Of a DNA stretch of 64,000 nt, positions 34,089-43,554 are shown piece by piece. The notes beneath the pieces were generated by a model. It saw only the letters and a program-made list of their open reading frames with translations, was not told the DNA's origin and did no database searches. Position 1 is the first letter of the stretch. Every line of letters starts with the position of its first letter. Source of the DNA: Myxococcota bacterium (GTDB lineage Bacteria > Myxococcota_A > UBA796 > JAFGLY01); NCBI GenBank assembly GCA_024276675.1, contig JAJRWT010000032.1:62001-126000 (forward strand), given 5' to 3'. A program made the translations under genes and the position numbers.

Positions 34089-37000
34089 TCAGGACAACAG
34101 GTCCGGTGCATGGCGCGTTGCCAGGGCACGCAGATCATTCAGCAGGCTCTGCGAACCCAGGATCCGCGCAGCGTCCAACGCCTTGGAAAGCGTGCTGTGC
34201 AAGGCTTCCTGGTCGCCCTGTCGGGCATACCAGAGGCTCTGCAACCAGAGACCCGTGATGAAGATCTGGTGGTCATCGTACTGCTTGGCCCGGAGGCAGG
34301 CCTTCTGCAGAGTTTCCAGGCCCTGGAGATTCCCGCGAACAGCGTCCAGAAAACCAAGGAATACCTGGTTCATGGCAACGCCACGCTCCCACCCCGATTC
34401 CATGGCCAGCTCGGCGCTTTGTTCGAAATCGGCATAGGCCCGGGGGTAATCCTCCATGCGGAAATGCGTGTCGCCGATGTTGTGAAGGTTGATGATCACG
34501 CCCATGCGGTAGCCGCTGCCCTTTCTGGCGACCAGGGCCTGCCGGAAGCTCTTCAATGCCTGTTCATAGCGACCGGCGGCGTGGTACACGATACCGATGT
34601 TGTTGACGATTCTCCCCAGCAGGATCTTGTCACCTGCCAGTCGTGCCAACTTCATGGCTCGTTGCAGGTTGTGCATCGCCTGACCATATTCATTGAGATC
34701 GATGCACCGAGTTCCAAGACCCAGGAGAGCACGTGCCGCCATCCCGTGACGAGTCCCGGAACGAGCGAGGAGTTCTTCGTAGATACGCTCGGCTTCGCCT
34801 GGCTCGCCCTCATCATAGGTGAGCTGCCCCAATTCTTCCAGACACATCAGTTCCAGTTCTTCGAGGTTTCTGGCCCGTGCAATCTCAAGGGCCTGCTCCA
34901 GGCACGCACGAGCCTGGATCCGACGATCCAGCATGCGGTAGAGTCTCCCAAGCGAAAGGCAAGCAGCAGCTTCTTCCTGGATGATGCCGTGTTCGTTGGC
35001 ATCTTCCAGGGCTATCTGCAAGTAGCGTTCCGCAGGTCTGGAGCGCCCAAGAAGCTGTGAAACCTCTCCCGCCAGTCGATAGAGCGTGACTTCGCGTTGT
35101 GCGTCTTCTGGATGGAACTCGCTCTCCTCCAGCTCGCACCTGCGCAGCTCCTCAAGCCACTCAAGGGCCAATTCATAGCTTTCCAGGGCATGTTCAAGAA
35201 AAGCTCCCTGCTGATGGAGACGCCCGGAGCGTTCCATCGACTCTACCGCGTCCAAGAGCCGCCCTCCTGCTGCCAGGTGTCGAGCCAGTGACTCCAGGTG
35301 AGGTTCCAACTGACCGGAAAAAACTCGCTTCATGCCCTCGGCAATCATCAAGTGGTGATGGCGCCGTTGTCTGCCCAGGGTGCTGTGGGCTGCCAGGTCC
35401 CACACCACCTTGCTGGGAAAAGCAAGCCACCCTCCTTGCTGCTTCACCAGTAGTCCACGCGCCAGAAGGTCCGCCTCGATAGATCTCATGTTGTCCTGTC
35501 GGGCTGCTTCTTCCAGCAAACGTGTCGGAAAACGCATTCCGATGGTGGCTCCGATCTGCAGGACTGCCTTGGACTCGGGGCTCAGCGAGTCCAGTCGGGC
35601 CGCAACGAGGCCGCGAAGGGTATGTGGAAGCCCCCTGCTCCGAGACAAGTGGCGCAGGGACACGCTCTTGCCCTTGCGCTGGATATGCCCACCGTCCCGC
35701 AGAACCCTGATGAGTTCATGGGTAAAAAGCGGGTTTCCGGCAGAATCGGCTGTTACCAGGCGAGCCAGGTCCGGGTCTACCTGGTCTGTTCCCAGGATAT
35801 CCTTGATCAACCTTGCCTGTGCGTCGGCCGACAGAGGACTGAGCTGGATGTGGGAGTCAACCTGTGCCAGGGACTCCGCTGACATGGGGTTGGAGCTGGT
35901 GAGCAGAAGCAAGAGGGGATGGTCCGGCACAAGCGAACTGAACGACCGAACCAGCCGTCTCTCCAAGGAGTCCAGTTGGGAGATGTCCTCGACCACCAAC
36001 ACCAACGGGCCTTCTTCCAGAAGACCGATGACCAACCTGCGCCCTGCCTCGAAAACGGCCTCGGGAGACGAGATGGGGCGGCCATGGGCGGAAGATGCAA
36101 TCAATGCGCTCAATACTGCACGATCCTCGTCGGGAAGACCGAGCTGGGTCAGTCTGGCGAGTTTCCTGGACATTTGGGGATCGCCGGGAACGGCGCCAAT
36201 GATGGATGCCAGTAGTTCGCTGAAAACAGCGAAAGGCCTGTCGGCTCCGAAGGGAAAGGAGCGTGCTACGTAGAAGGGCAGGCCACGGCGCCGCGCCACT
36301 CGTTGGATTTCCCTCGTCAAACGACTTTTCCCAAGTCCAGGCTCGGCCGTGATGAGAACGGTCCGACCGGAACCCTGTCCCAGGGCCAGCATTGCATCCT
36401 GTAGTACGCGGATCTCCGAGCCGCGTACCAACCAACAGCCGACGTCGCTGGTGGGGAGATTGGCCTTGCCTGCGAGTTTCCACGTCGGTATCTCACGCCC
36501 TCTGAGGCAGAGGGGCGAACTTCCCTGGAATTGAAACACTCTGCTGGCGAGCTGCACAACGCGTTCGCTCACCAGCACCTGACCCAGATCAGCACTGTTG
36601 GCGAGATGACGGGCCAGCTTGAGGGTGTCGCCCCTTCCCACGATTCGCCTGGAATCGGAGCCATTCCCGGAACCCGCCATGGCGGCCTCGCCAAAATGAA
36701 CACCGATGCAAAACTGAATCGAGGAGTCTCCCCATCCACGCTGTTGCTTTTTCAGGAGAGTCAAGGCGCAGTTCAGCGCTCTCTCCAGGTCGCCTTCCCT
36801 GGTGCGTCGCATACCGCAAACGAGCGTTACCGTGTCATCCGCACCCGGAGCCAACATGCCGCCAAAGCGTTGGGCCTGGCGCTGGAACCAGTCCAACAGT
36901 TTTCGCTGTCGTTCAACGATCAAATAGGGATCGCTGATTGCACCGATGTCCGTATGGCCGCAGATCTCGATGGAGGCCACTGCCACGGTCTTGAGTTCCC

Positions 37001-38105
37001 GGGAGAACTCGGCAGTGGGATTGAAGGCAGTCCCGGCGGAGTTTGGCGTCGATGTGGGAATTGATTGAGAAGGCGCGGTTCCCCCCGTGGAAAGGCGTGG
37101 AGCGGAAAGTCCTCTCTCCAGGCGTCGTAGATCGTCGGCGAGACGCCGCATGTCGCCGCCGGGAGATCCCCGTGTATATTCCTCCTGGAAAAGGCCTTCC
37201 ATGAAGGTGGCCATGGCGCTTGTGTCGGCCTGGTGATGGTTGGCGTAGAGAAAGGCCCGCAGATCCTCTTCGAAGGTGTCGGCGGTGGCGTAACGATCCT
37301 CTGGGTATCGTGCCAGTGCCTTTCGCACTATGTCCCAGAGATCGTCGGGTACCAGTGGGTTTTCCTTCCTGGGGTCGGGCACGACGGCTTCACGGACGAG
37401 CCGTAGCTTTTCTTCGGGATCATCATGCTGGTACAGGCGATGGTCCACAAGTAGCTCATAGAGCACGATACCGGCTGAAAAGACATCGGAACGTTGGTCC
37501 ATGGGCATGCCAGCCACCTGCTCGGGCGACATGTAGGCGAATTTTCCTCCACCGGGTCTCCCCTTCTGGTCTCCTCTGCCCTTGCCCGCCAGTCTCGCGA
37601 TGCCAAAATCGACCAGCTTGGTCTCGCCAGCGAAAGAGACCACCAGGTTGTGGGGGCTCACATCCCCGTGGACTATGCCAAGGGGTATGCCATCATCATC
37701 GGAAACAGCATGTGCATAGCCCAATCCACGCAGAGTAGAAGACACAACGAAAACCGCCAGGGGTATCGTCAGCCTGGATTCAGCAGCCCTGGCCGCTCGA
37801 ACCACCCGGGTGAGATCCTTGCCATGGATGTACTCCATCGCGATGAAGTAGTAGCCTTCGTGCCTGCCCAGCTCATAGACCTGGACGATGTTGGGATGGT
37901 TCAAATTGGTGAGAATCCTGGCCTCGTTGATGAACATGGTGACAAATCGCGTACTCCTGGAGAGGCCCGGAAGAATCCGCTTTATGACCAGCCGCTTTTC
38001 GAAACCCTCGACACCGAAGGTTCGCGCCAGGAACACGTCCGCCATTCCCCCCTGGGCGATCTTGTCCAGGAGTTGGTATCTACCGAAGATGGTGGGCAGC
38101 TCCAT
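34089..38105 (-). CDS. PknK-like Ser/Thr kinase with degenerate cyclase domain, AAA ATPase and TPR repeats
   Basis: 1338 residues. Kinase about 8-275: Gly loop IAQGGMADVFLA, Lys42 in LVIKRIL, catalytic loop HGDVSPHN (Gly replaces Arg of HRD), DFG in LVDFGIARL, and APE-like SPEQVAG. About 345-540 resembles a class III nucleotide cyclase but lacks the metal Asp pair (VAVASIEICGHTDIG; CIGVHFGEAAMAG). ATPase about 555-830 with Walker A AEPGLGKSRL. TPR and tetratricopeptide-like helices to the C-terminus (RYEQALKSFRQALVARKGSG). This architecture is typical of large Myxococcota signalling kinases. ATG 38105 has AAGGAGC eight bases upstream. The gene follows the DnaJ-like gene by 181 bases. Confidence 0.82.
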   Translation of the reverse strand: MELPTIFGRYQLLDKIAQGGMADVFLARTFGVEGFEKRLVIKRILPGLSRSTRFVTMFINEARILTNLNHPNIVQVYELGRHEGYYFIAMEYIHGKDLTRVVRAARAAESRLTIPLAVFVVSSTLRGLGYAHAVSDDDGIPLGIVHGDVSPHNLVVSFAGETKLVDFGIARLAGKGRGDQKGRPGGGKFAYMSPEQVAGMPMDQRSDVFSAGIVLYELLVDHRLYQHDDPEEKLRLVREAVVPDPRKENPLVPDDLWDIVRKALARYPEDRYATADTFEEDLRAFLYANHHQADTSAMATFMEGLFQEEYTRGSPGGDMRRLADDLRRLERGLSAPRLSTGGTAPSQSIPTSTPNSAGTAFNPTAEFSRELKTVAVASIEICGHTDIGAISDPYLIVERQRKLLDWFQRQAQRFGGMLAPGADDTVTLVCGMRRTREGDLERALNCALTLLKKQQRGWGDSSIQFCIGVHFGEAAMAGSGNGSDSRRIVGRGDTLKLARHLANSADLGQVLVSERVVQLASRVFQFQGSSPLCLRGREIPTWKLAGKANLPTSDVGCWLVRGSEIRVLQDAMLALGQGSGRTVLITAEPGLGKSRLTREIQRVARRRGLPFYVARSFPFGADRPFAVFSELLASIIGAVPGDPQMSRKLARLTQLGLPDEDRAVLSALIASSAHGRPISSPEAVFEAGRRLVIGLLEEGPLVLVVEDISQLDSLERRLVRSFSSLVPDHPLLLLLTSSNPMSAESLAQVDSHIQLSPLSADAQARLIKDILGTDQVDPDLARLVTADSAGNPLFTHELIRVLRDGGHIQRKGKSVSLRHLSRSRGLPHTLRGLVAARLDSLSPESKAVLQIGATIGMRFPTRLLEEAARQDNMRSIEADLLARGLLVKQQGGWLAFPSKVVWDLAAHSTLGRQRRHHHLMIAEGMKRVFSGQLEPHLESLARHLAAGGRLLDAVESMERSGRLHQQGAFLEHALESYELALEWLEELRRCELEESEFHPEDAQREVTLYRLAGEVSQLLGRSRPAERYLQIALEDANEHGIIQEEAAACLSLGRLYRMLDRRIQARACLEQALEIARARNLEELELMCLEELGQLTYDEGEPGEAERIYEELLARSGTRHGMAARALLGLGTRCIDLNEYGQAMHNLQRAMKLARLAGDKILLGRIVNNIGIVYHAAGRYEQALKSFRQALVARKGSGYRMGVIINLHNIGDTHFRMEDYPRAYADFEQSAELAMESGWERGVAMNQVFLGFLDAVRGNLQGLETLQKACLRAKQYDDHQIFITGLWLQSLWYARQGDQEALHSTLSKALDAARILGSQSLLNDLRALATRHAPDLLS

Positions 38106-38286
38106 GCTTGCTGCTCCTTGTTCCAGGGATCCGTGGCTGCCAGCCCGGCAGGACAGTTGAAAATACCAGAAAGAACCCGGTGGATTCTTCATTCTGTCGA
38201 AAGGCCCTGAAAACGCCGCTTCTATATGGAATGGATGTGACCCGGAGCATCCACTGGTGGTCATACCGACACTGTGCAGACGGGTA

Positions 38287-39084
38287 TCATGTTCTGGGCT
38301 TCTGGGGATTCAACCTGGCAAACTTCTTGATCAGCTCCTGGCTCTCCTGGTTGAGGGAAGCGGGCAGCCTTATGCGAACCTGCACATATAGATCTCTGCC
38401 GACGCCTCCGGGACCAACGGGTCCTTTGTTCTTCACACGCAGAACTGTTCCTCCGGAAGTACAGGGGGGAAGCGACAGCAGCACCGGGGACTGGAAGGTG
38501 GCAATTTCGAAGGAGGCTCCCAGCAAGGCCTCGGCGACACTGACCTCGATGGTGATGGGATTGTCAACGCTGCCATCTGGGATCCCCGTACCTTTTCCAG
38601 AGCGGCTTTCGTCGGAACGGGAATCCATGCTTCTCCCATGCACGAATTCGCCAGAAGAAGATGGTGGATCTCCCGGTCCCACCTGTCCACCCTTCCTACC
38701 CTGCCTGGCGGGCGATTCGTTCCAATGCTTGCAAAAACCGCCGAGATCCTGGAAGATATCATCCAGGCCCAGGCCGTTGCCGCGGTGGGAAGGTGCTTCC
38801 ACAGGCCCGCGACGTCCCCGTATATCACTACGTTGGAACCAGGATTCAAATGCCACGTGCCCGCGCTGTATTCCGGCGAGGCTGTCGTAGCGCGCTCTGC
38901 GTCCAGGGTCCACCAGGACCTCGTAGGCTCGACGAACTTTCCTGAACTTCTCGTCCGCAGTGGGATCATCTCCCGCCATGTCGGGGTGAAGGCGCCTCGC
39001 CAGCTCCCTGAATGCTCGCTTGATTTCAGTGGTGGTGGCCTCCCTAGAGACGTCCAGTATCTCGTAGTAGTCTTTCATATTCAT
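38287..39084 (-). CDS. DnaJ-like (CbpA/type-III) co-chaperone
   Basis: 265 residues. J domain at the N-terminus (MKDYYEILDVSREATTTEIK) with the HPD motif at residues 33-35 and the helix RRAYEVLVDPGRRARYDSLA. There is no Cys-rich zinc finger. A Gly/Ser/Asp-rich middle (about 90-170) is followed by one C-terminal beta-sandwich (NPITIEVSVAEALLGASFEI ... KNKGPVGPGGVGRDLYVQVR), like CbpA but with only one substrate-binding domain. It would stimulate Hsp70 ATPase for specific clients. ATG 39084 or 39078 is the start. A minus-strand -10-like TACAAT lies at 39241-39236. It is upstream of the kinase gene and divergent from clpX. Confidence 0.8.
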   Translation of the reverse strand: MNMKDYYEILDVSREATTTEIKRAFRELARRLHPDMAGDDPTADEKFRKVRRAYEVLVDPGRRARYDSLAGIQRGHVAFESWFQRSDIRGRRGPVEAPSHRGNGLGLDDIFQDLGGFCKHWNESPARQGRKGGQVGPGDPPSSSGEFVHGRSMDSRSDESRSGKGTGIPDGSVDNPITIEVSVAEALLGASFEIATFQSPVLLSLPPCTSGGTVLRVKNKGPVGPGGVGRDLYVQVRIRLPASLNQESQELIKKFARLNPQKPRT

Positions 39085-39453
39085 AGGTGAAATCCATGAT
39101 TGGACTGCTTCCATCTTGCGGTAGCGGCCGCCGGCACCAGGTAGCGAGCCGTTGGTAGGCTGCGTTGGGGGATGATCCTGGAAGCCGTCGGGCAAGAGGC
39201 AACCCAAGGATACCGGACTCATGATGCCCGGCGGTATTGTAATACGACAGAGTACTACAGAAAACGCGAAAAAACTGCCTGCGCGTTGAGCAACAGGGTT
39301 CCGGCAGGCTGTTGTCAGGGAACTGCGACTCGCAGGCGTCCCGTGCGGGTGCGGGCCACCGTGACGTGATAGAACATTGACGAAGGCCCGGATGCGGCCT
39401 ACATTTCTTCCAGGTGTCCAGGGCTGTCGACGGTGCTGTGAACAGGGGAGCGT
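39085..39453. other. Divergent intergenic region between dnaJ-like gene and clpX
   Basis: 369 bases with no gene. It holds the clpX promoter (39377-39405) and a minus-strand -10-like TACAAT (39241-39236) with a poor -35. A CAACAG-N12-CTGTTG inverted repeat occurs near 39294-39318. No CIRCE-type heat-shock operator is visible. Confidence 0.4.
39377..39405 (+). promoter_or_regulatory. Candidate sigma-70 promoter of clpX
   Basis: TTGACG (39377-39382), 17-base spacer, TACATT (39400-39405). Transcription would start near 39412, giving a leader of about 42 bases before ATG 39454. Confidence 0.5.
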
Positions 39454-40713
39454 ATGGGAAAATACACAAATCCGAGCAGACTTTCCTGCTCTTTTTGTAA
39501 CAAGCCGCAGCGCGAGGTGGACAAGATCATCGCGGGCCCCAACGTCTATATATGCAGTGAGTGCATCAAACTCTGCATGGATATAATCCAGGAAAACACG
39601 CAACAGAAACCCATGGCTTGGGGGCACCACAAGGTGCCGCCTCCTTCAAAAATCAAGCATTACCTCGATCAATACGTGGTTGGGCAAAGGGCAGCCAAGC
39701 GCAAGATCGCCGTTGCTGTCTACAACCACTACAAGCGTATCGAAGTCAACAGTGGCGAACACGGCAAGTCGAACGATGTCGAGATCCTCAAATCCAACCT
39801 GCTGCTCATAGGACCAACCGGCACCGGAAAGACCTTGCTGGCACAGACCCTGGCCAGGTTTCTCGATGTACCTTTCGTCATCGCCGATGCAACCACCCTG
39901 ACCGAGGCTGGCTATGTCGGCGAAGATGTAGAAAACATAATTCTCTCGCTGTACCAGGCTTCCAACAACAACCTTGAGCGTACCCAGCGTGGCATCGTCT
40001 ACATAGACGAGATCGACAAACTTGCGCGTAAGGCCTTCACGAGTTCGGTGAGCCGGGACGTTTCCGGTGAAGGAGTTCAACAGGCCCTGCTCAAAATCCT
40101 GGAAGGCTCAAATGCAAACATCCAGGTACGTGGTAATAAACGTCTGCCCAACCAGGAATACCTCCAGGTCGATACCACCAACATCCTGTTCATCTGCGGT
40201 GGGAGCTTCGAGGGCCTGGAAAAGCTGGTCAAAGAGCGCGTGGGGCGCCGCAGCGTGGGCTTCCTGGCCCAGCACACCGATGACCTGGCTGATACCGACT
40301 CCACCATGCACAAGGTGGCCATGCAGGATCTCGAACGCTATGGCCTGATCCCGGAGTTCATCGGGCGACTCCCTGTCGTGGCGGTGATGGATCACCTGGG
40401 GCCCGAAGAAATGGTGCGAATATTGACGGAACCCAAAAACAGCTTGACCCACCAATACCAGAAGCTCTTCAAATTCGAAAAGGTCAAACTCACCTTTACC
40501 GAAGACGCCCTCAAGGCTATCGCGAACCTGGCGGTGGAAAAGAAGACAGGCGCGCGAAGCCTCCGCACCATCATCGAAAACGTCATGCTGGATGTCATGT
40601 ACGAGATTCCATCCATGGACAACGTGAAAGAGGTCGTCATCAACGAAGACGTAATAAACTCCGGCGGGGATCCGGACTACGTTTCAATTCGTGACTATGG
40701 AGTACCGGGATAA
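39454..40713 (+). CDS. clpX: ClpX-type AAA+ unfoldase, divergent
   Basis: 419 residues. N-terminal C4 zinc-binding domain (CSFCNKPQ ... CSECIKLC), Walker A GPTGTGKT, pore loop GYVGED, Walker B IVYIDEIDK, and sensor regions (ARSLRTIIENVMLDVMYEIP). ClpX unfolds tagged proteins and feeds them to ClpP. In canonical ClpX the RKH loop reads GGRKHPQQEF; here it is GNKRLPNQEY, so the RKH triplet at 229-231 is Lys-Arg-Leu. The ClpP-docking IGF loop is VGF (RRSVGFLAQ). No clpP, tig or lon gene is adjacent, unlike the usual order. It may be a paralogue with different substrates, or the only ClpX with an altered loop. GGGAG lies close to ATG 39454. yqgE starts three bases after the stop. Confidence 0.88.
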   Translation: MGKYTNPSRLSCSFCNKPQREVDKIIAGPNVYICSECIKLCMDIIQENTQQKPMAWGHHKVPPPSKIKHYLDQYVVGQRAAKRKIAVAVYNHYKRIEVNSGEHGKSNDVEILKSNLLLIGPTGTGKTLLAQTLARFLDVPFVIADATTLTEAGYVGEDVENIILSLYQASNNNLERTQRGIVYIDEIDKLARKAFTSSVSRDVSGEGVQQALLKILEGSNANIQVRGNKRLPNQEYLQVDTTNILFICGGSFEGLEKLVKERVGRRSVGFLAQHTDDLADTDSTMHKVAMQDLERYGLIPEFIGRLPVVAVMDHLGPEEMVRILTEPKNSLTHQYQKLFKFEKVKLTFTEDALKAIANLAVEKKTGARSLRTIIENVMLDVMYEIPSMDNVKEVVINEDVINSGGDPDYVSIRDYGVPG

Positions 40714-40716
40714 CCA

Positions 40717-41250
40717 ATGGAGTTGGGATTTCTCATTTCCTCGCCACAAATGAAGGACCGCTTCTTCGAGGGCACACTCATCCTGCTGTGCCACCATGAC
40801 CGGCACGGAGCGCTTGGTCTCGTAGTGAACCGGGAAACAAACATAACGATTGATGAAGTGGTGGCACAGATGGACCTTGGCCTGGAGGGTAACTTTACGG
40901 GGAATGTGCTATGGGGTGGACCGGTGGAACCTGTAGCCGGTTTTATCGTCACCAGGGGCAAGGTCCAGGAAGAGCAGGGATGGAACGTCGGCCACGGGAT
41001 CATGGTCTCCCAATCCAGGGAGAGTCTTGTCAAGGCGCTGACCAGCCCGGAACCCTACCACTTGTGCCTGGGCTATTCTGGCTGGGGTCCAGAGCAATTG
41101 GACGGTGAAATCGCAGCCGGCTCCTGGCTCTACACAGACGTGGATCCCGATATCCTGCTCAACTGTCCCACTTCCCAACGCTACGACAGGGCGTTGGCCC
41201 TCATGGGTATACGAGCCGACCAGGTCTGGATGCGCCCCATCGATGAGTAG
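40717..41250 (+). CDS. YqgE/AlgH family (DUF179) protein
   Basis: 177 residues, typical for the family. It begins MELGFLISSPQMKDRFFEGT, as in YqgE (FLIAMPxLxDxxFxxTVxxxCxHxxxGAxGLVxNR), followed by HHDRHGALGLVVNR, LWGGPVEPVAGFIV and CLGYSGWGPEQLDGEI. The function of the family is not settled. It starts three bases after the clpX stop, so the two are almost certainly co-transcribed. The stop is TAG. The following M14 peptidase frame begins close to or overlapping the end of this gene. Confidence 0.9.
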   Translation: MELGFLISSPQMKDRFFEGTLILLCHHDRHGALGLVVNRETNITIDEVVAQMDLGLEGNFTGNVLWGGPVEPVAGFIVTRGKVQEEQGWNVGHGIMVSQSRESLVKALTSPEPYHLCLGYSGWGPEQLDGEIAAGSWLYTDVDPDILLNCPTSQRYDRALALMGIRADQVWMRPIDE

Positions 41251-41362
41251 GGCAGGCGAACGGCGGCCCGTTTTGCACTTTTCTTTCAGCGACCACCAGA
41301 ACCCTGCCGCGCCATTCCCTGGCCACATCGCTGGTTTTCCCGCTCCCCCCCGCATAATAGTA

Positions 41363-43498
41363 TTGGCGACCGGGTTCTCGGATTCTCCTGCTCTTCCCCT
41401 GAAGAAAAGAGCCACCGACAAGCGACTCCTGATCTGGACATGGCGGCTGATGTTGCTCCTGTTGTTGCAAGGCTGTACGCAGACGTCCATGGCAGCTCTC
41501 CCGCCACCGGATGAACGGGGGCAGCCGCTTTCCGAGGCGACGGTACTGGTACACGACGCCAGTGAGATGGACATCCTCCAGCATTCGCCAGTCTCCTTCG
41601 CCGAGGCCCGCCACGGTTCCCTCGTAAGGGTCATCGCGACACCCACGACACTGGCCGCCCTGGAATCGCGGGGACTCCAGGTTACGGTCACCAGGCGTGA
41701 TCACAGGCTGTCCCAGGCCGAGAAGACCGATTACCACAGCCCCGAGAGCATGATCACGGCCCTGCAGGGCCTGGCCGAGGAATGGCCGGACCGGGCAAAA
41801 GTCGTAGATCTGGGCACCAGCTATGACGGCCAGCCCATCGTGGGCCTGCAGATTGGGGAATCACCACTACGGGTCAGGCTGCTGGGCGCTCACCACGGGG
41901 ATGAACTCTCATCTGCCGAGATCGTTCTCGCCGTTGCAGAAGAAGTCCTTTCACGGAACTTGCTGGATGACCTGGAGCTATGGGTGGTTCCACACGTCAA
42001 CCCAGATGGAGTGTCAGCAGGTTCCCGCTACAACGGGCGGGGAGTAGATCTGAACCGCAACTACGACTACCAGTGGAGTGCCCAGGAGTACCGAAGCGGT
42101 GATGAGCCTTTCAGCGAAAGCGAAACCAGGGCCATCAGAACGCTCTCACTGTACCGGTCTTTTGGAAAGGGCCTCTCCCTGCACTCGGGATCCGAACTCA
42201 TCTGCTATGTGTGGAACTGGACGGAGACCTCCACTCCGGACGAGCAACTGCTCCGGTCGACAGGCGATACCTATGCGGAATCCTGCGGTCTGGACTCTTT
42301 CTACAGCATCAACGGAGCGGCCTGGTACATCACACACGGTGACACGACGGATTGGGCCTATGGGCGCCAGGGAACCCTGGACTTTACCCTGGAGGTTTCT
42401 CGGAGCAAGACCCCCCCTGCAGAAGACCTGGACTACTACATCGAGGCACACCTGGGGGCAATCCTGGATTTTGCAACCGACACTCCATCCATCACGGGAA
42501 ACGTCGTCAGTGCTCTGGATGGAAGTCCAGTTCAGGCCGCCATTACTCCAGAGGATTCCTGGACATCATACTGCGGGCCGGATGGGAGCTTTACCCGATG
42601 GCTGGAAGCTGGGCCCACCAGGATGGTCGTCTCCGCCCCCGGGTACACGACAGCCTCCTTCCTTCTCGAATTGCCGGAGAACGAAACCCTGGAAATGGAC
42701 CTGGTTCTTGAATCCTCCGACCTGGAATTGACCCGCCCCAAACCCGCTCTGCTCACCTGGAGCAGCGATCCCACCACCACCTTTCTGGAAGGCAGATCCA
42801 CCGAGCAGGTCACGCTCTGGCGCCCTGGATTCCAGGAACACAGCTACCAGCTCAGGGATGGTTGGTTGACCATCATTCCCTCGGAGCTGGAACCTGGCCC
42901 CTGGGGCATTTCCACAGAATATGCCAGCACACCCAACGCCATCTTCATCGGGGAACGTACTGATAGCACAAGAATAACGGCAATAGATTGGCAAGATGAA
43001 CGAATGGAGGTCAGAGGCTATGGTTTCGGGTCTGGTACGGCCGCGTGGTTGATCGGGGGTCTTTCCAGGTCTTTGTCACCTGTTCCAGTGCTGAGAGAGA
43101 GCGCCGATTCTCTGGAGTTGGAGGTATTCCCAACCGGGGATCCGGATTACCCCGTAGACTTGCTCATTGTAAGCGCCGGTGCGCAACTGGTAGCCATGGA
43201 TCTGCTGGGGGAGGTGGGTTGGGACACGGCGGCTCCAAGAGACACGGGCTCGTCTCCCGATACAGCGGTTCCTCTCCAGGAAGACGGCTCCGCTACAGAT
43301 GCCCCCGGTGCCCCAGGAAAAGGCGGATGCGGATGTACAGCATCGAATCCGCTTGACCGGGGGCCCTTGTCGGTTACCATCGCAGCAATCACGGTGTGGC
43401 TCCTCCGTCGTCGCCGGGTACGGGACGTTCCATCATACCCCTCGGACACGGTATGGGTCAGGCCCAACACAGGCACCAGCAGTCAGAGCAGAACATGA
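41363..43498 (+). CDS. M14 zinc carboxypeptidase lipoprotein with MYXO-CTERM-like tail
   Basis: About 711 residues. The signal is lipoprotein-like: KKRATDKRLLIWTWRLML, then LLLLQGC. M14 motifs: zinc site GAHHGDELSSAE (His and Glu), substrate-binding GVDLNRNYDYQW, the third zinc His in LSLHSGSELICYVW, and catalytic Glu in LDFTLEVSRS. A carboxypeptidase-regulatory-like domain follows (SITGNVVSALDGSPVQAAIT), then a beta-rich region. A DTG/DTA-rich linker precedes GKGGCGCTASN, a hydrophobic helix and RRRRVRD. It probably trims C-terminal residues or peptidoglycan amides at the surface. The start is unclear: TTG 41363 is listed, CTG 41399 would give the neatest signal peptide, and ATG 41243 overlaps the yqgE end. 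Confidence 0.8.
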   Translation: MATGFSDSPALPLKKRATDKRLLIWTWRLMLLLLLQGCTQTSMAALPPPDERGQPLSEATVLVHDASEMDILQHSPVSFAEARHGSLVRVIATPTTLAALESRGLQVTVTRRDHRLSQAEKTDYHSPESMITALQGLAEEWPDRAKVVDLGTSYDGQPIVGLQIGESPLRVRLLGAHHGDELSSAEIVLAVAEEVLSRNLLDDLELWVVPHVNPDGVSAGSRYNGRGVDLNRNYDYQWSAQEYRSGDEPFSESETRAIRTLSLYRSFGKGLSLHSGSELICYVWNWTETSTPDEQLLRSTGDTYAESCGLDSFYSINGAAWYITHGDTTDWAYGRQGTLDFTLEVSRSKTPPAEDLDYYIEAHLGAILDFATDTPSITGNVVSALDGSPVQAAITPEDSWTSYCGPDGSFTRWLEAGPTRMVVSAPGYTTASFLLELPENETLEMDLVLESSDLELTRPKPALLTWSSDPTTTFLEGRSTEQVTLWRPGFQEHSYQLRDGWLTIIPSELEPGPWGISTEYASTPNAIFIGERTDSTRITAIDWQDERMEVRGYGFGSGTAAWLIGGLSRSLSPVPVLRESADSLELEVFPTGDPDYPVDLLIVSAGAQLVAMDLLGEVGWDTAAPRDTGSSPDTAVPLQEDGSATDAPGAPGKGGCGCTASNPLDRGPLSVTIAAITVWLLRRRRVRDVPSYPSDTVWVRPNTGTSSQSRT

Positions 43499-43554
43499 AC
43501 CACTCAACTGGAAGCAAGCGACCAGCAACGCTGGCAGGCCGGGAGAATCAGCAC

